Shown here piece after piece: positions 44,810-53,398 of a DNA stretch of 61,544 nucleotides. The DNA comes from Ignavibacteriota bacterium (lineage in GTDB: Bacteria; Bacteroidota; Ignavibacteria; UBA10030), in NCBI GenBank assembly GCA_003142475.1, contig PLMK01000077.1:1-61544 (forward strand), given 5' to 3'. A model generated the notes under the pieces. It saw nothing but the letters and a program-made list of their open reading frames with translations, did no database searches and had not been told where the DNA came from. The stretch's first letter is position 1. Each line of letters begins with the position of its first letter. Made by a program: the position numbers and the translations under genes.

Positions 44810-45067
44810 ATGGCTCATAAAAAAGGCGGTGGAAGTTCTAGGAACGGCCGCGACAGTAATGCCCAACGCCTCGGGGTTAAACGCTTTGGCGGTCAAGTTG
44901 TACTCGCCGGCAACATCCTCGTACGTCAACGCGGCACAAAGTTTCATCCCGGCATCAACGTCGGTATCGGAAGTGATGACACACTTTTTGCGCTTGCTAC
45001 AGGCGTTGTGAAGTTTGAACGCGTTGGCAAGACACGACAACGTATCAGTATTGTTCAATCTGTTTGA
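44810..45067 (+). CDS. rpmA: 50S ribosomal protein L27
   Basis: The 85-residue protein begins [20 protein letters not shown], the standard L27 N-terminus that reaches the peptidyl-transferase centre. There is no extra N-terminal peptide of the Firmicutes type that needs cleavage. [20 protein letters not shown] is conserved. GGAGAGG precedes the ATG. A clear terminator follows. Confidence 0.98.
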   Translation: MAHKKGGGSSRNGRDSNAQRLGVKRFGGQVVLAGNILVRQRGTKFHPGINVGIGSDDTLFALATGVVKFERVGKTRQRISIVQSV

Positions 45068-45086
45068 ATTTAAAAAATGTTTTAAT

Positions 45087-45114
45087 AAAAGCCTCCACTC
45101 GGAGGTTTTTTTTT
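45087..45114 (+). terminator. Rho-independent terminator after rpmA
   Basis: The stem CCTCC (45092-45096) and GGAGG (45101-45105) with a 4-base loop is flanked by A-rich sequence upstream and nine Ts downstream (45106-45114). It lies 20 bases after the rpmA stop. Confidence 0.85.
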
Positions 45115-45216
45115 AACTGCAATCTTTGTTCTCATCGTAGTCAAGTATAGGAACTCTATCGAAGGAAATTCGGTTGTACTATCCGTTGATATACTTATTC
45201 AACTTCGGAGGGTGTT

Positions 45217-46140
45217 ATGAAAATCACCGTTATTGGCGCAGGCAATGTCGGATCAACAATAGCCGAACGCATTGTTGACCAGGAACTTGCCAATGAAGTT
45301 GTCCTTGTTGATGTAATAGAAGGTATGCCTCAAGGGAAAGGTTTGGATATGAGCGCCTCCGCTCCTATTCAAGGTTCTGATACAAAAGTCATAGGAACCA
45401 ACTCCTACGAACCAACCGAGAATTCTGATATTACTTTTATTACGGCTGGGATTGCACGAAAACCCGGAATGAGCCGTGATGATCTGCAAACAACAAATGC
45501 TAAAATTATTAAATCTTGCACAGAGCAAGCGGTAAAGGTTTCTCCCAACACTATCATTATTGTAGTCTCAAACCCTCTCGATGTTATGACCTATGTTGCA
45601 TTGAAGACGAGCGGTTTCGAACGGAACAGAGTCATAGGGATGGCGGGCATTTTGGATTCATCTCGGTTTCGCAAATTCATTTCCACGGAACTTAATGTTT
45701 CCGTTGAAGACATCAGCACTTTTGTTCTTGGCAGTCATGGGGATACTATGGTACCGCTACCTCGTTACTCTACAGTTGCCGGAATTCCTCTTCCTGAATT
45801 AATGGACCAAGAGACCATCGACCGATTGGTGCAACGTACACGTGATGGCGGTATTGAAATTGTGAATCTTCTAAAAACCGGCAGTGCCTACTATGCTCCA
45901 TCAGCTTCAGCAGTTCAAATGGTCGAAGCAATTGTCAAGGATAAGAAACGTATTCTTCCCTGTGCTGTATTTCTTCAAGGAGAATATGCTATACAAGATA
46001 CTGTTCTGGGTGTGCCTATTAAGCTCGGCAAAAAAGGCATGGAAGAGATTATTCAAATTAAGCTTAATCCGGACGAACAAGCTGAGCTTAATAAGTCAGC
46101 AGCTGATGTCAAAGCAAATATGAACAAGATCATTATCTAA
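45217..46140 (+). CDS. mdh: Malate dehydrogenase (LDH-like type)
   Basis: This 307-residue NAD-dependent enzyme oxidises malate to oxaloacetate. Motifs are [17 protein letters not shown] (about 3-19), the substrate-binding Arg in [10 protein letters not shown] (about 81), [13 protein letters not shown], the Asp in [11 protein letters not shown] (about 143-153) and the catalytic His in [12 protein letters not shown] (about 171-182). The pattern with Arg at the specificity loop fits malate rather than lactate dehydrogenase. A strong GGAGGG precedes the ATG. It is monocistronic by context. Confidence 0.95.
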   Translation: MKITVIGAGNVGSTIAERIVDQELANEVVLVDVIEGMPQGKGLDMSASAPIQGSDTKVIGTNSYEPTENSDITFITAGIARKPGMSRDDLQTTNAKIIKSCTEQAVKVSPNTIIIVVSNPLDVMTYVALKTSGFERNRVIGMAGILDSSRFRKFISTELNVSVEDISTFVLGSHGDTMVPLPRYSTVAGIPLPELMDQETIDRLVQRTRDGGIEIVNLLKTGSAYYAPSASAVQMVEAIVKDKKRILPCAVFLQGEYAIQDTVLGVPIKLGKKGMEEIIQIKLNPDEQAELNKSAADVKANMNKIII

Positions 46141-46265
46141 GTATCATTATTATCCGCTGTATATTCGAACTCCGCTTAGAATTTATACTGGGTTATTTTT
46201 TCTCGCTTCATGATTAATCATTTCACATGCTTATTTTACCCATAAATGAATCAGTATTCTGAAAA

Positions 46266-46294
46266 TTGCATCTTAATAATTCATTTATTATACT
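46266..46294 (+). promoter_or_regulatory. Sigma-70-type promoter for the FadL-like gene
   Basis: TTGCAT (46266-46271), 17 bases, then TATACT (46289-46294). It lies in the 236-base gap after mdh and would give a leader of about 75 bases before the TTG at 46377. Consensus match only. Confidence 0.5.
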
Positions 46295-46376
46295 GATTCC
46301 GTTCTAAGACATCGTAAAAAGTTTTACCTAATTTACATCAGACCATAAACCATTCATATCACTTGAGGAGGTCACT

Positions 46377-47600
46377 TTGAGACTTTATTCTCAATATCTA
46401 TTGGGGACTATTGTCCTTTCTGTGTTGGTAGTTTGTATCGCTTTAAGCGGAGGATTTCAATTAAATGAACATGGAGCACGCGCAACAGCACAAGCAGGTG
46501 CATTCGCCGCACGTGCTTCTGATCCATCGGCAATTTATTTCAATCCGGCCGGATTGGGTTTTCAGGGCTCATCAATATACCTTGGAGCAACGTTTATTAT
46601 GCCCAAGATAACTTTTTATGGCCCATCAAATCTTTCACTCAACGATGAGACAAAAATAGTGGATCAAACATTCACTCCGATTAATATCTACGGCACTTAC
46701 GAGCTAAACGATAATCTTCATATCGGCCTGGGAGTAAATAATCCATATGGATTAGGAACAGAATGGCCTGCAAACTGGGCCGGCCAATATATCACACAGA
46801 AGATTGATCTCACGACTTTCTTCATCACACCTACAGTTGCTTATAAAGTTAATGAACAACTCTCGGTAGGCGCCGGACTTAATTATGTGACCGGTAAGGT
46901 CACAATGAAGATCGGAACTTCAATTCCATTTAGTGGAAATCCTCCAATAGTCAATCTTGATTTAAATGCAACCGGTGTCGGTTTCAACGCCGGAATCATT
47001 TACAAGTTCATTCCGGATTTGTCTTTAGGGATCTCTTACCGCAGTTCTGTTAAACTTGATGCAAGCGGTACTGCAAAATTTGATCCAAACTATACATTAT
47101 TGAGCCTCCCAAATGGCGGTGCCACTGCCACAATTACATTACCAGCAACAGGATTCGTTGGAGTGGCATACAAAGCCATGAAGAATCTTGAAGTCGAAGC
47201 TGATTACCAATATATCGGCTGGTCATCCTATAATGAATTAGCAATCAGATTCAAGGCAGACCCGACAAAAAATGAAGTTATGACAAAAAATTATCAGGAT
47301 ACATATATTTTGCGATTTGGTGCAGAATATACTATGGATGATATCCAATTACGAGCCGGATATATCTATGACCATTCGCCTGTATTAACAAAGTATGTAG
47401 ATCCTATGCTTCCAGATGCCAACCGGAATGGGTATAGCATCGGCGTCGGATATAAGATTTGCGAGCAATGGAGAGTGGATGCATCGTACTTCTTCCTGAA
47501 GTTTGACCAACGCAAAGCTGAGAATACCGTTATCGCCTTCGATGGTACTTACAATATGACGGCAACGCTTATCGGTATCGACATTGGTTACACTTTCTAA
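46377..47600 (+). CDS. FadL/OmpP1-family outer-membrane transport protein
   Basis: The protein has 407 residues and starts at TTG 46377, behind a strong GAGGAGG. A signal peptide (about 1-27) is followed by the FadL hallmark FQLNEHGARATAQAGAF (about 27-43) and DPSAIYFNPAGLGF. The rest alternates in beta-strand fashion and ends GIDIGYTF, a typical outer-membrane C-terminus with terminal Phe. FadL channels carry hydrophobic compounds such as fatty acids or aromatics across the outer membrane. It lies 48 bases before a GDSL/SGNH lipoprotein gene, so the two may release and take up lipids together. Confidence 0.9.
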   Translation: MRLYSQYLLGTIVLSVLVVCIALSGGFQLNEHGARATAQAGAFAARASDPSAIYFNPAGLGFQGSSIYLGATFIMPKITFYGPSNLSLNDETKIVDQTFTPINIYGTYELNDNLHIGLGVNNPYGLGTEWPANWAGQYITQKIDLTTFFITPTVAYKVNEQLSVGAGLNYVTGKVTMKIGTSIPFSGNPPIVNLDLNATGVGFNAGIIYKFIPDLSLGISYRSSVKLDASGTAKFDPNYTLLSLPNGGATATITLPATGFVGVAYKAMKNLEVEADYQYIGWSSYNELAIRFKADPTKNEVMTKNYQDTYILRFGAEYTMDDIQLRAGYIYDHSPVLTKYVDPMLPDANRNGYSIGVGYKICEQWRVDASYFFLKFDQRKAENTVIAFDGTYNMTATLIGIDIGYTF

Positions 47601-47648
47601 GATGACAATCATTATGCACCCATCAAACAAATGAATTGGAGATAGACA

Positions 47649-49160
47649 ATGAAACAATATATAGTTCTCTTCATCACTCTCGCTGCGTTAATTGCCGCAC
47701 TCCTGATTGGCTGCACGGATTCGGCACCTACAGGGCCAGTAATTGGTTTTGGCAATTCGACTGTTACAAAATATGTGTCCATCGGCAACAGTTTAACAGC
47801 AGGCTATCAGTCTGCTGGATTATATAAATCGGCACAGCTTTATAGCTATCCAAACCTTATTGCACAGCAATTAACCAAAGCAGGGGCAAACATAGGGACA
47901 TTCGAACAACCTTATTGGCCAGACCCAGGAATACCAGATCCATTAACAGGAAAAGCTTCACGATATGTTATATACGGCTGGTCAGGCACCACTCCACTTA
48001 TTGGCCCTATTGGAGAAGCATTAACTGCTGCCGCACCTGAGAACGCCGGAACCGTTTTAAGGCCTTATGATAATTTAGGAATTCCCGGTATCCCGCTTGC
48101 AGGATTTATGGATACAACAGGAACATATCAATCACCTCCTCTCGGACGTGATGCGATACTCCGCTGGACATCCAATGCAGCACTTGGAAAAAGTGTTTTC
48201 AAGCAAGTTGCAACACTTAAGGCAATGGGTCACACACCTGATTTAGTGACCTTCTGGCTTGGCGCGAATGACGTATTAGGATTCGCTATTAGCGGCGGCA
48301 CTTCTCCAAATGCACCAACTAGTCCAGGAATATTTTCCGCACTTTACACGCAAGCACTTGATGCGCTACGCAATACCCTGCCAAACGCAAAAATCGTTGT
48401 TGGGACTATTCCAAATGTTACTTCTGTCCCGTTCTTCACAACTGTAAATCCTCTTCTTGCACCAAATATTCCATCGGCATACTATTTGCGCTATCAAAAA
48501 CACGGTGTCACCGGAATGTCTCTTGATTCTACAAAATTGACAGAAGCGAATGCACCTTTAATAACATTAAAAGGACAAGCATATGCCGCATTGCTTGGCC
48601 AAGCCACCGGCAAGTTTTGGCGTGATGCTGCAGCTTCATTAGGATACCCAATTGCAGCAGTATTAGCAACACAAGGAGCTACTCTTGATACGACCAAACC
48701 ATTTGGTTTTCATCCACAAAATCCATGGCCAGATGCGCTGATTCTCGATGTTGACGAAATCGCTTCGGCGACAAATGCTGTAAATAATTTCAACAGTACT
48801 ATCGCAACTGTTGCAGCCGCTCATAGTGCCGCACTAGTAGATTTTAATGGCTTCTTTAATAACGTAAAAGCGAACGGTCTCGTTATTGCCGGCGAAAAAT
48901 ACACTGCCGACTATATTGCAGGTGACATATTCAGCCTTGATGGCATACACCCATCGAATCGCGGCTATGGTATTGTTGCAAACGAATATATCAAAGTGAT
49001 CAATGCTTCCTTCGGAATGAATGTTCCGTTGGTCGATGTCAGCTCCTTGCCGAAGCTTTCTGCTCCTCTTTACAAAGGCGGCAACGGAAAGATCGACCCG
49101 GTGCTTCCATTTGGAGCATTCAATTCATTAGATTTACTATTCAGACCATCTATTCAGTAA
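47649..49160 (+). CDS. GDSL/SGNH-hydrolase lipoprotein
   Basis: The 503-residue lipoprotein has the lipobox LLIGC with Cys at about residue 22. The SGNH blocks are clear: nucleophile Ser in YVSIGNSLTAGYQS (about 43-56), the Gly/Asn block FWLGANDVLG (about 203), and the catalytic Asp-His in DGIHPSNRGYG near 440. This fold covers lipases, esterases and acetyl esterases. The protein is larger than simple SGNH enzymes because of an insert of roughly 100 residues. It is probably anchored in the outer membrane. It follows a FadL-like channel, suggesting lipid or ester use. The exact substrate is unknown. Confidence 0.9.
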   Translation: MKQYIVLFITLAALIAALLIGCTDSAPTGPVIGFGNSTVTKYVSIGNSLTAGYQSAGLYKSAQLYSYPNLIAQQLTKAGANIGTFEQPYWPDPGIPDPLTGKASRYVIYGWSGTTPLIGPIGEALTAAAPENAGTVLRPYDNLGIPGIPLAGFMDTTGTYQSPPLGRDAILRWTSNAALGKSVFKQVATLKAMGHTPDLVTFWLGANDVLGFAISGGTSPNAPTSPGIFSALYTQALDALRNTLPNAKIVVGTIPNVTSVPFFTTVNPLLAPNIPSAYYLRYQKHGVTGMSLDSTKLTEANAPLITLKGQAYAALLGQATGKFWRDAAASLGYPIAAVLATQGATLDTTKPFGFHPQNPWPDALILDVDEIASATNAVNNFNSTIATVAAAHSAALVDFNGFFNNVKANGLVIAGEKYTADYIAGDIFSLDGIHPSNRGYGIVANEYIKVINASFGMNVPLVDVSSLPKLSAPLYKGGNGKIDPVLPFGAFNSLDLLFRPSIQ

Positions 49161-49189
49161 CGTATTTTGTCCGTGCAATTTTTATATAA

Positions 49190-49226
49190 AAAAACCCGTC
49201 TCGGTCTTCGAAACGGGTTTTTCTTT
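49190..49226. terminator. Bidirectional rho-independent terminator
   Basis: AACCCGT (49193-49199) pairs with ACGGGTT (49213-49219) around a 13-base loop. A-rich sequence on the left and T-rich on the right allow termination in both directions, between the SGNH lipoprotein gene and the convergent anti-sigma-type gene. Confidence 0.85.
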
Positions 49227-49256
49227 TCTTACACTCACTTACGGTCAAAATAGTTG

Positions 49257-49709
49257 TCAGCGATACTTTACTTTCATCTCCACTATTGAACCAGACTTTA
49301 ATCGTTTAAATTTCACCTTATCCATTAGCGAGCGCATTAAGAACACACCGCGCCCGTTTTCTTTCATCAAATTCTTTTTTTCACGTGGATCTTGTAAGCT
49401 TTTTGAATCAAATCCTTTTCCTTCGTCTTTTACATAAATAGTCAGTATTTTTTCATCAACGATGCACCGAATAATAACTTTTTTATCAGGATCGGATTTG
49501 TTTCCATGAACAATTGCATTATTCACTGCCTCTGTGCATGAAACCAACAATCGGTACATTATTCCGTCATCAATATGAAGTTCCATGCTGATTTGCCGAA
49601 GAAATTTTTCAATATGCGAAATTTCTTTTTGATTACTTCGGCATATCATTTCATAAACATATTTGCGATGTGTTTTATCCGACTTTTTCCTGTCCACTAT
49701 CGATTTCAT
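49257..49709 (-). CDS. RsbW/SpoIIAB-type serine kinase (anti-sigma regulatory) domain protein
   Basis: This 150-residue protein has a single HATPase_c fold: N-box EAVNNAIVHGNKSD (about 60-73), G1 box VKDEGKGFD (about 93-101) and G2 box NGRGVFLMRSLMDKV (about 119-133). Such proteins phosphorylate anti-sigma-factor antagonists or bind sigma factors. No STAS antagonist, PP2C phosphatase or sigma gene is in the window, so its partner is encoded elsewhere. It lies 13 bases after the 643-residue outer-membrane-like protein gene and ends near a bidirectional terminator. Confidence 0.88.
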   Translation of the reverse strand: MKSIVDRKKSDKTHRKYVYEMICRSNQKEISHIEKFLRQISMELHIDDGIMYRLLVSCTEAVNNAIVHGNKSDPDKKVIIRCIVDEKILTIYVKDEGKGFDSKSLQDPREKKNLMKENGRGVFLMRSLMDKVKFKRLKSGSIVEMKVKYR

Positions 49710-49722
49710 TCCATTTCTAACG

Positions 49723-51654
49723 CTATAGTGTAAATCCTACTTGTATCGAAAGATTTGAAAGTATTGTCGCCGTTGTTCCATTGTTTTTTTGTTCTTCCCG
49801 CCATCCATTAATAATCACTTTCTCTCCTGCCAATCCTAACCATTCAATAGACGCAGTCGGACCCATTGCCTCAATCCCTTGAGAAAATATCCGCTGATCA
49901 CTTTTGTATGTGTAATGATCCTGACCAAAATAACGGAATCCAATTCCAATTTTCAATCCAATTGTCGAAGACCAAACAATCTCCGGCCATATTGTTTTTT
50001 CTATGACATATTCTTCTGGCTTTTCTTTAAACTCCTGCCAACGGAGTGTTCCACGCTCAAAGATACGCAAGCTTCCTGAGAAATTACACTGGATTCTTTC
50101 GCTTAATCGCATAGTTGTGGAATCCGACCATAAGACTTGCCTAAATGAAAAGCTTCGTATTGACGCAACTTGCTGCTCATAATCACTGATCGTATAATTT
50201 GCAAGCACTTCGGTGCGCATAATCGTGCGAAAAAACAAAGTGGGCATATATTCAACACTTGGCGAGAATCGGATAACACGGTTCCAATTATTATTTGCGC
50301 TCTGATTTCGATTCAGATAAACAAGATGAAATAACGTCAGATCCGCATTCAGTATCAGCTGTAACCGAGATGAAAAGCGGTGCAAATACTCAGCACCTGA
50401 TGTTAGAAGTAATTCATCACGGTCATCAGTATTGAAAATATCCGGTGTATCATAACGTAGAATGCCGGACGATGCTACTAAGCGAATCATATCATCCTGC
50501 GAAACATCGATTTTTATTGCTGTCGTAAGCGTTGTGCGTTGCGCAGTATTTTCCAAACGGCTTGCCGAAGCGCGTTGTGTATCAACGACAGCATTTGAGG
50601 CCTGAATATCGTCCAGCACCGAATGTCGTTCTTCTTTTTCAGTGTACACAAGTTTAATGTCTGCCCCGAGCCAATTTAGCGGTTGCCATTGCATTGAAAT
50701 AATGCCAAAGAATAGCATTTCTTGGATGCGCGAATCGAGAGTTAACGATGCTGGATGAAGATAATCTTTAAAGCGATATCCTCGATCAATTAATTGGTTT
50801 GAGATTCCGATTGAAACAACTATGGAAAGATTCCGATCCAAGTTATATTTCGTTTGATTAGAAATTTCAAGCATGCTTGCATCACGCTGAAAAATATTAT
50901 GCGTCACACCAAGAGTTAGCTGACTTGAAGAATCGATCGATGTATAGAATTGCCTGCGCTGCGTGCTGTAATTTACCGTAAGCGAATCGTCAACACCGCC
51001 GCCGAAATCGCGCAAGAAGGTAAGATTGATATTTCCTGTTCGTGGAGAACGACGGCCAAGAAAAGATTGGTTCCACGACGATTGAAGAGAAGTATTGAAC
51101 TCCTCGAGTTCTACTTGACGCGCATTGAAACCAAGCACGCAAGCAAAACCATGGTCATTCTCTTCCTCTTGTGTGTTTAGTTCATATCCACCCATTGCTT
51201 CACCGGCGATGTTTCTAGTCGGCAAGTACTCGAAACCTGTAAGAACTTGATGCTGTGCCATTCTTCCAAGATCAATTGAACGGTTATCAGCAAGTACATT
51301 AGATAAATTCTTAATTTGGAAATTCAAGTTTTCTAAAAGTCGCGTCTGCAAAGCAATCAATCCTTGATACTCATCCTCAATTGCAGTCTGGTCTGTTTTT
51401 ATGAGACGCGATCGAATTCGTTGATGTAAATCAACATTCCAAAGTTGTTCATAAATTTCTTTTTTAAAATCTCCTGTCCATACATAAGTGTTAAGAACGC
51501 GATCAAAACTGAGGGAAGAAAACTTTAGGCTATCAGCTACCGGAGCCGTAAAAGGACGAAGCAATTCCTGACCAATCGTTGTCTGTTGGAAGAAAAACAA
51601 TCCAAAAATAAAAGGACATAGGAAAGTGCATGGACTTCTGAGTACGAACATCAC
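49723..51654 (-). CDS. Unrecognised outer-membrane beta-barrel-like protein
   Basis: The 643-residue exported protein has a hydrophobic N-terminus (about 1-28) ending near TTIGQE. A helical region of about 110 residues follows, containing IEDEYQGLIALQTRLLENLNFQ. The remaining 480 residues alternate polar and hydrophobic residues, with many aromatic girdle residues, and end in LSNLSIQVGFTL, which fits an outer-membrane barrel. I do not recognise the family. It is cotranscribed with the anti-sigma-type kinase gene downstream and lies after the beta-CASP gene. Its role is unknown. Confidence 0.6.
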   Translation of the reverse strand: MMFVLRSPCTFLCPFIFGLFFFQQTTIGQELLRPFTAPVADSLKFSSLSFDRVLNTYVWTGDFKKEIYEQLWNVDLHQRIRSRLIKTDQTAIEDEYQGLIALQTRLLENLNFQIKNLSNVLADNRSIDLGRMAQHQVLTGFEYLPTRNIAGEAMGGYELNTQEEENDHGFACVLGFNARQVELEEFNTSLQSSWNQSFLGRRSPRTGNINLTFLRDFGGGVDDSLTVNYSTQRRQFYTSIDSSSQLTLGVTHNIFQRDASMLEISNQTKYNLDRNLSIVVSIGISNQLIDRGYRFKDYLHPASLTLDSRIQEMLFFGIISMQWQPLNWLGADIKLVYTEKEERHSVLDDIQASNAVVDTQRASASRLENTAQRTTLTTAIKIDVSQDDMIRLVASSGILRYDTPDIFNTDDRDELLLTSGAEYLHRFSSRLQLILNADLTLFHLVYLNRNQSANNNWNRVIRFSPSVEYMPTLFFRTIMRTEVLANYTISDYEQQVASIRSFSFRQVLWSDSTTMRLSERIQCNFSGSLRIFERGTLRWQEFKEKPEEYVIEKTIWPEIVWSSTIGLKIGIGFRYFGQDHYTYKSDQRIFSQGIEAMGPTASIEWLGLAGEKVIINGWREEQKNNGTTATILSNLSIQVGFTL

Positions 51655-51666
51655 TGGTTAATTCCA

Positions 51667-51753
51667 TTATCCTTCACTGAACACATGCAAAAATTGTTCA
51701 CAATACGTGCGGACTGCGATTTCAATTGGAAACGCGAGTTCACCAAGTCTCAT
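51667..51753 (-). CDS. Possible 28-residue small protein
   Basis: An ATG at 51753 lies two bases after the beta-CASP stop (51756), with GAGGTG provided by the end of that gene as a possible ribosome site. The frame reads MRLGELAFPIEIAVRT, continues with YCEQFLHVFSEG, and stops at 51667. Its spacing suggests translational coupling, but at this length chance is likely. I know no family for it. Confidence 0.25.
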   Translation of the reverse strand: MRLGELAFPIEIAVRTYCEQFLHVFSEG

Positions 51754-51755
51754 TT

Positions 51756-53153
51756 TCACACCTCAAACTTCTCGCCTGTCATTGGAATGTAAATCTCTTC
51801 TTTTATAGGAGTTTCTTTGAGTTTCGCAGATAGTTTTTCAATTTGTTCTAATTCGCCATGTACGAGAAATAGTTTTTTCAATTGTGTTTGGTCAGCCGCT
51901 GTAATATACTCTATCAACTCATCCTGACCGGCATGCGCAGAGAATGAATTTAGCACCACTACTTCTGCATTCAATTTATGTATTTCCCCAAAGATGTTTA
52001 CTTCCTGCTGTTTCTCAACTATCCTTCTACCTAGTGTATGTTCCGCTTGATATCCACAGATCAGAATAGTGTTATTAGGATTTTCGATGTTGTTGGCAAG
52101 ATGGTGCACAATTCTTCCGCCTTCACACATTCCGGATGCTGAAATAATAACGCAAGGAGAATGCAAATCGTTTAATTTTTTCGACTCATCCACTGAACGA
52201 ATATACGTCAGCCGATTGAAGCCAAACGGATCTTCATGCGCATGTAAGTGATTAAGTGTTTCTTGATCAAAACACTCCGTATGCAAACGGAAAATGTCGC
52301 TTGCATTAACCGCGAGCGGGCTATCGACATAAATTGGCACAACAGGTAATCTACCTTCATCGAATAGTTCGGATAAAAGATATGCAATCTCCTGTGTCCT
52401 TCCGACACTGAATGACGGTACGATCACCTTGCCACCGCGATCAGTTGTTTGTTGGATAACTTTGCATAGTGCATCTTTCATTCCGGTTATCGGCTCATGT
52501 ATTTTTCCGCCGTACGTGCTCTCGGAAATTAAAACATCCACACCGCCAATTGGCTGTGGGTCTTTGATGATCGGCGCATTCTTTCTTCCCAAATCGCCGG
52601 TAAAACCAATCTTCTTTCGTTTACCATTCTCTTCTACCTCAAGCACTGTCACTGCAGAACCGAGAATATGTCCAGCATCGAGAAATTTCACCGTCACTCC
52701 CTTGGCAACCTGTACTTGTTGTTCATAATTGATACTAATGAACTGTTTCATAGCGTTAGCGACATCCTCAACATCATATAACGATTGTACAAGAGGCTCA
52801 TGCTTTTTTTGATGTTTCTTGTTCACATATTCAATATCCCGCTCTTGAAGGTAGGCACTGTCGTATAACATAATGTTGCACAAATCGCGCGCTGCTGGTG
52901 TAGCATAGATAGGACCGCGATAACCATTCTTCACGAGATTGGGTAGTTTACCAGCGTGATCAATATGAGAATGCGAGAGAATGACCGCAACAATTTGGGA
53001 TGGATCGAATGGAAAACTACGATTCTTTTCGTATGCTTCCGCTCGCCTTCCTTGAAACATACCGCAATCGAGAAGAATTTTTGTACCGTTCACAGAAACG
53101 AGATGCATTGAGCCGGTGACAGTTCGTGCCGCTCCAAGAAATTGAATGTTCAT
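51756..53153 (-). CDS. Metallo-beta-lactamase / beta-CASP RNA-processing nuclease
   Basis: This 465-residue protein has the metallo-beta-lactamase motifs LSHSHIDHAGKLP (about 59-71), an Asp-His in FLDAGHILGSA (about 157) and GFTGDLGRK. The beta-CASP insert has FSVGRTQEIAYLL (about 247) and SASGMCEGGRIVHHL (about 333), with a late FSAHAGQ. These features define the YSH1/CPSF73-like group. Bacterial members cut or trim RNA. The first 15 residues MNIQFLGAARTVTGS are a typical start. Promoter position is unclear; an upstream terminator (53219-53248) suggests it is not part of the spmAB unit. Confidence 0.92.
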   Translation of the reverse strand: MNIQFLGAARTVTGSMHLVSVNGTKILLDCGMFQGRRAEAYEKNRSFPFDPSQIVAVILSHSHIDHAGKLPNLVKNGYRGPIYATPAARDLCNIMLYDSAYLQERDIEYVNKKHQKKHEPLVQSLYDVEDVANAMKQFISINYEQQVQVAKGVTVKFLDAGHILGSAVTVLEVEENGKRKKIGFTGDLGRKNAPIIKDPQPIGGVDVLISESTYGGKIHEPITGMKDALCKVIQQTTDRGGKVIVPSFSVGRTQEIAYLLSELFDEGRLPVVPIYVDSPLAVNASDIFRLHTECFDQETLNHLHAHEDPFGFNRLTYIRSVDESKKLNDLHSPCVIISASGMCEGGRIVHHLANNIENPNNTILICGYQAEHTLGRRIVEKQQEVNIFGEIHKLNAEVVVLNSFSAHAGQDELIEYITAADQTQLKKLFLVHGELEQIEKLSAKLKETPIKEEIYIPMTGEKFEV

Positions 53154-53218
53154 TGTATATTGCTTTATGTATTAGTATGACTTGTTGTTTGAAAATAGAA
53201 AGAAGAGAGGTGAAATGC

Positions 53219-53248
53219 AAAAAAGGGGATCCTGTTTCCAGAATCGCC
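53219..53248 (-). terminator. Rho-independent terminator downstream of the 441-residue protein gene
   Basis: On the minus strand GGCGATTCTG (53248-53239), a GAAA loop and CAGGATCCCC (53234-53225) form a stem with one mismatch and one wobble pair, followed by six Ts (53224-53219). It lies about 150 bases after the stop at 53399, just before the beta-CASP gene. Confidence 0.65.
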
Positions 53249-53398
53249 TCTCAACTGCAAAGGATGGTTTAATGTATTAACAACCTACATTGTCCGTTCT
53301 ATGATTTTCAAAATAATAATGCGTTCTCTATATCCGTCAGATAATAATCAAACGCCCTTTGATCATCAATGAAAGTGTTTACTCGATCAATTTCAAAT

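Noticed and set aside
45170-45200. TATACT before mdh as a promoter
   Set aside because: No acceptable -35 box lies 16-18 bases upstream.
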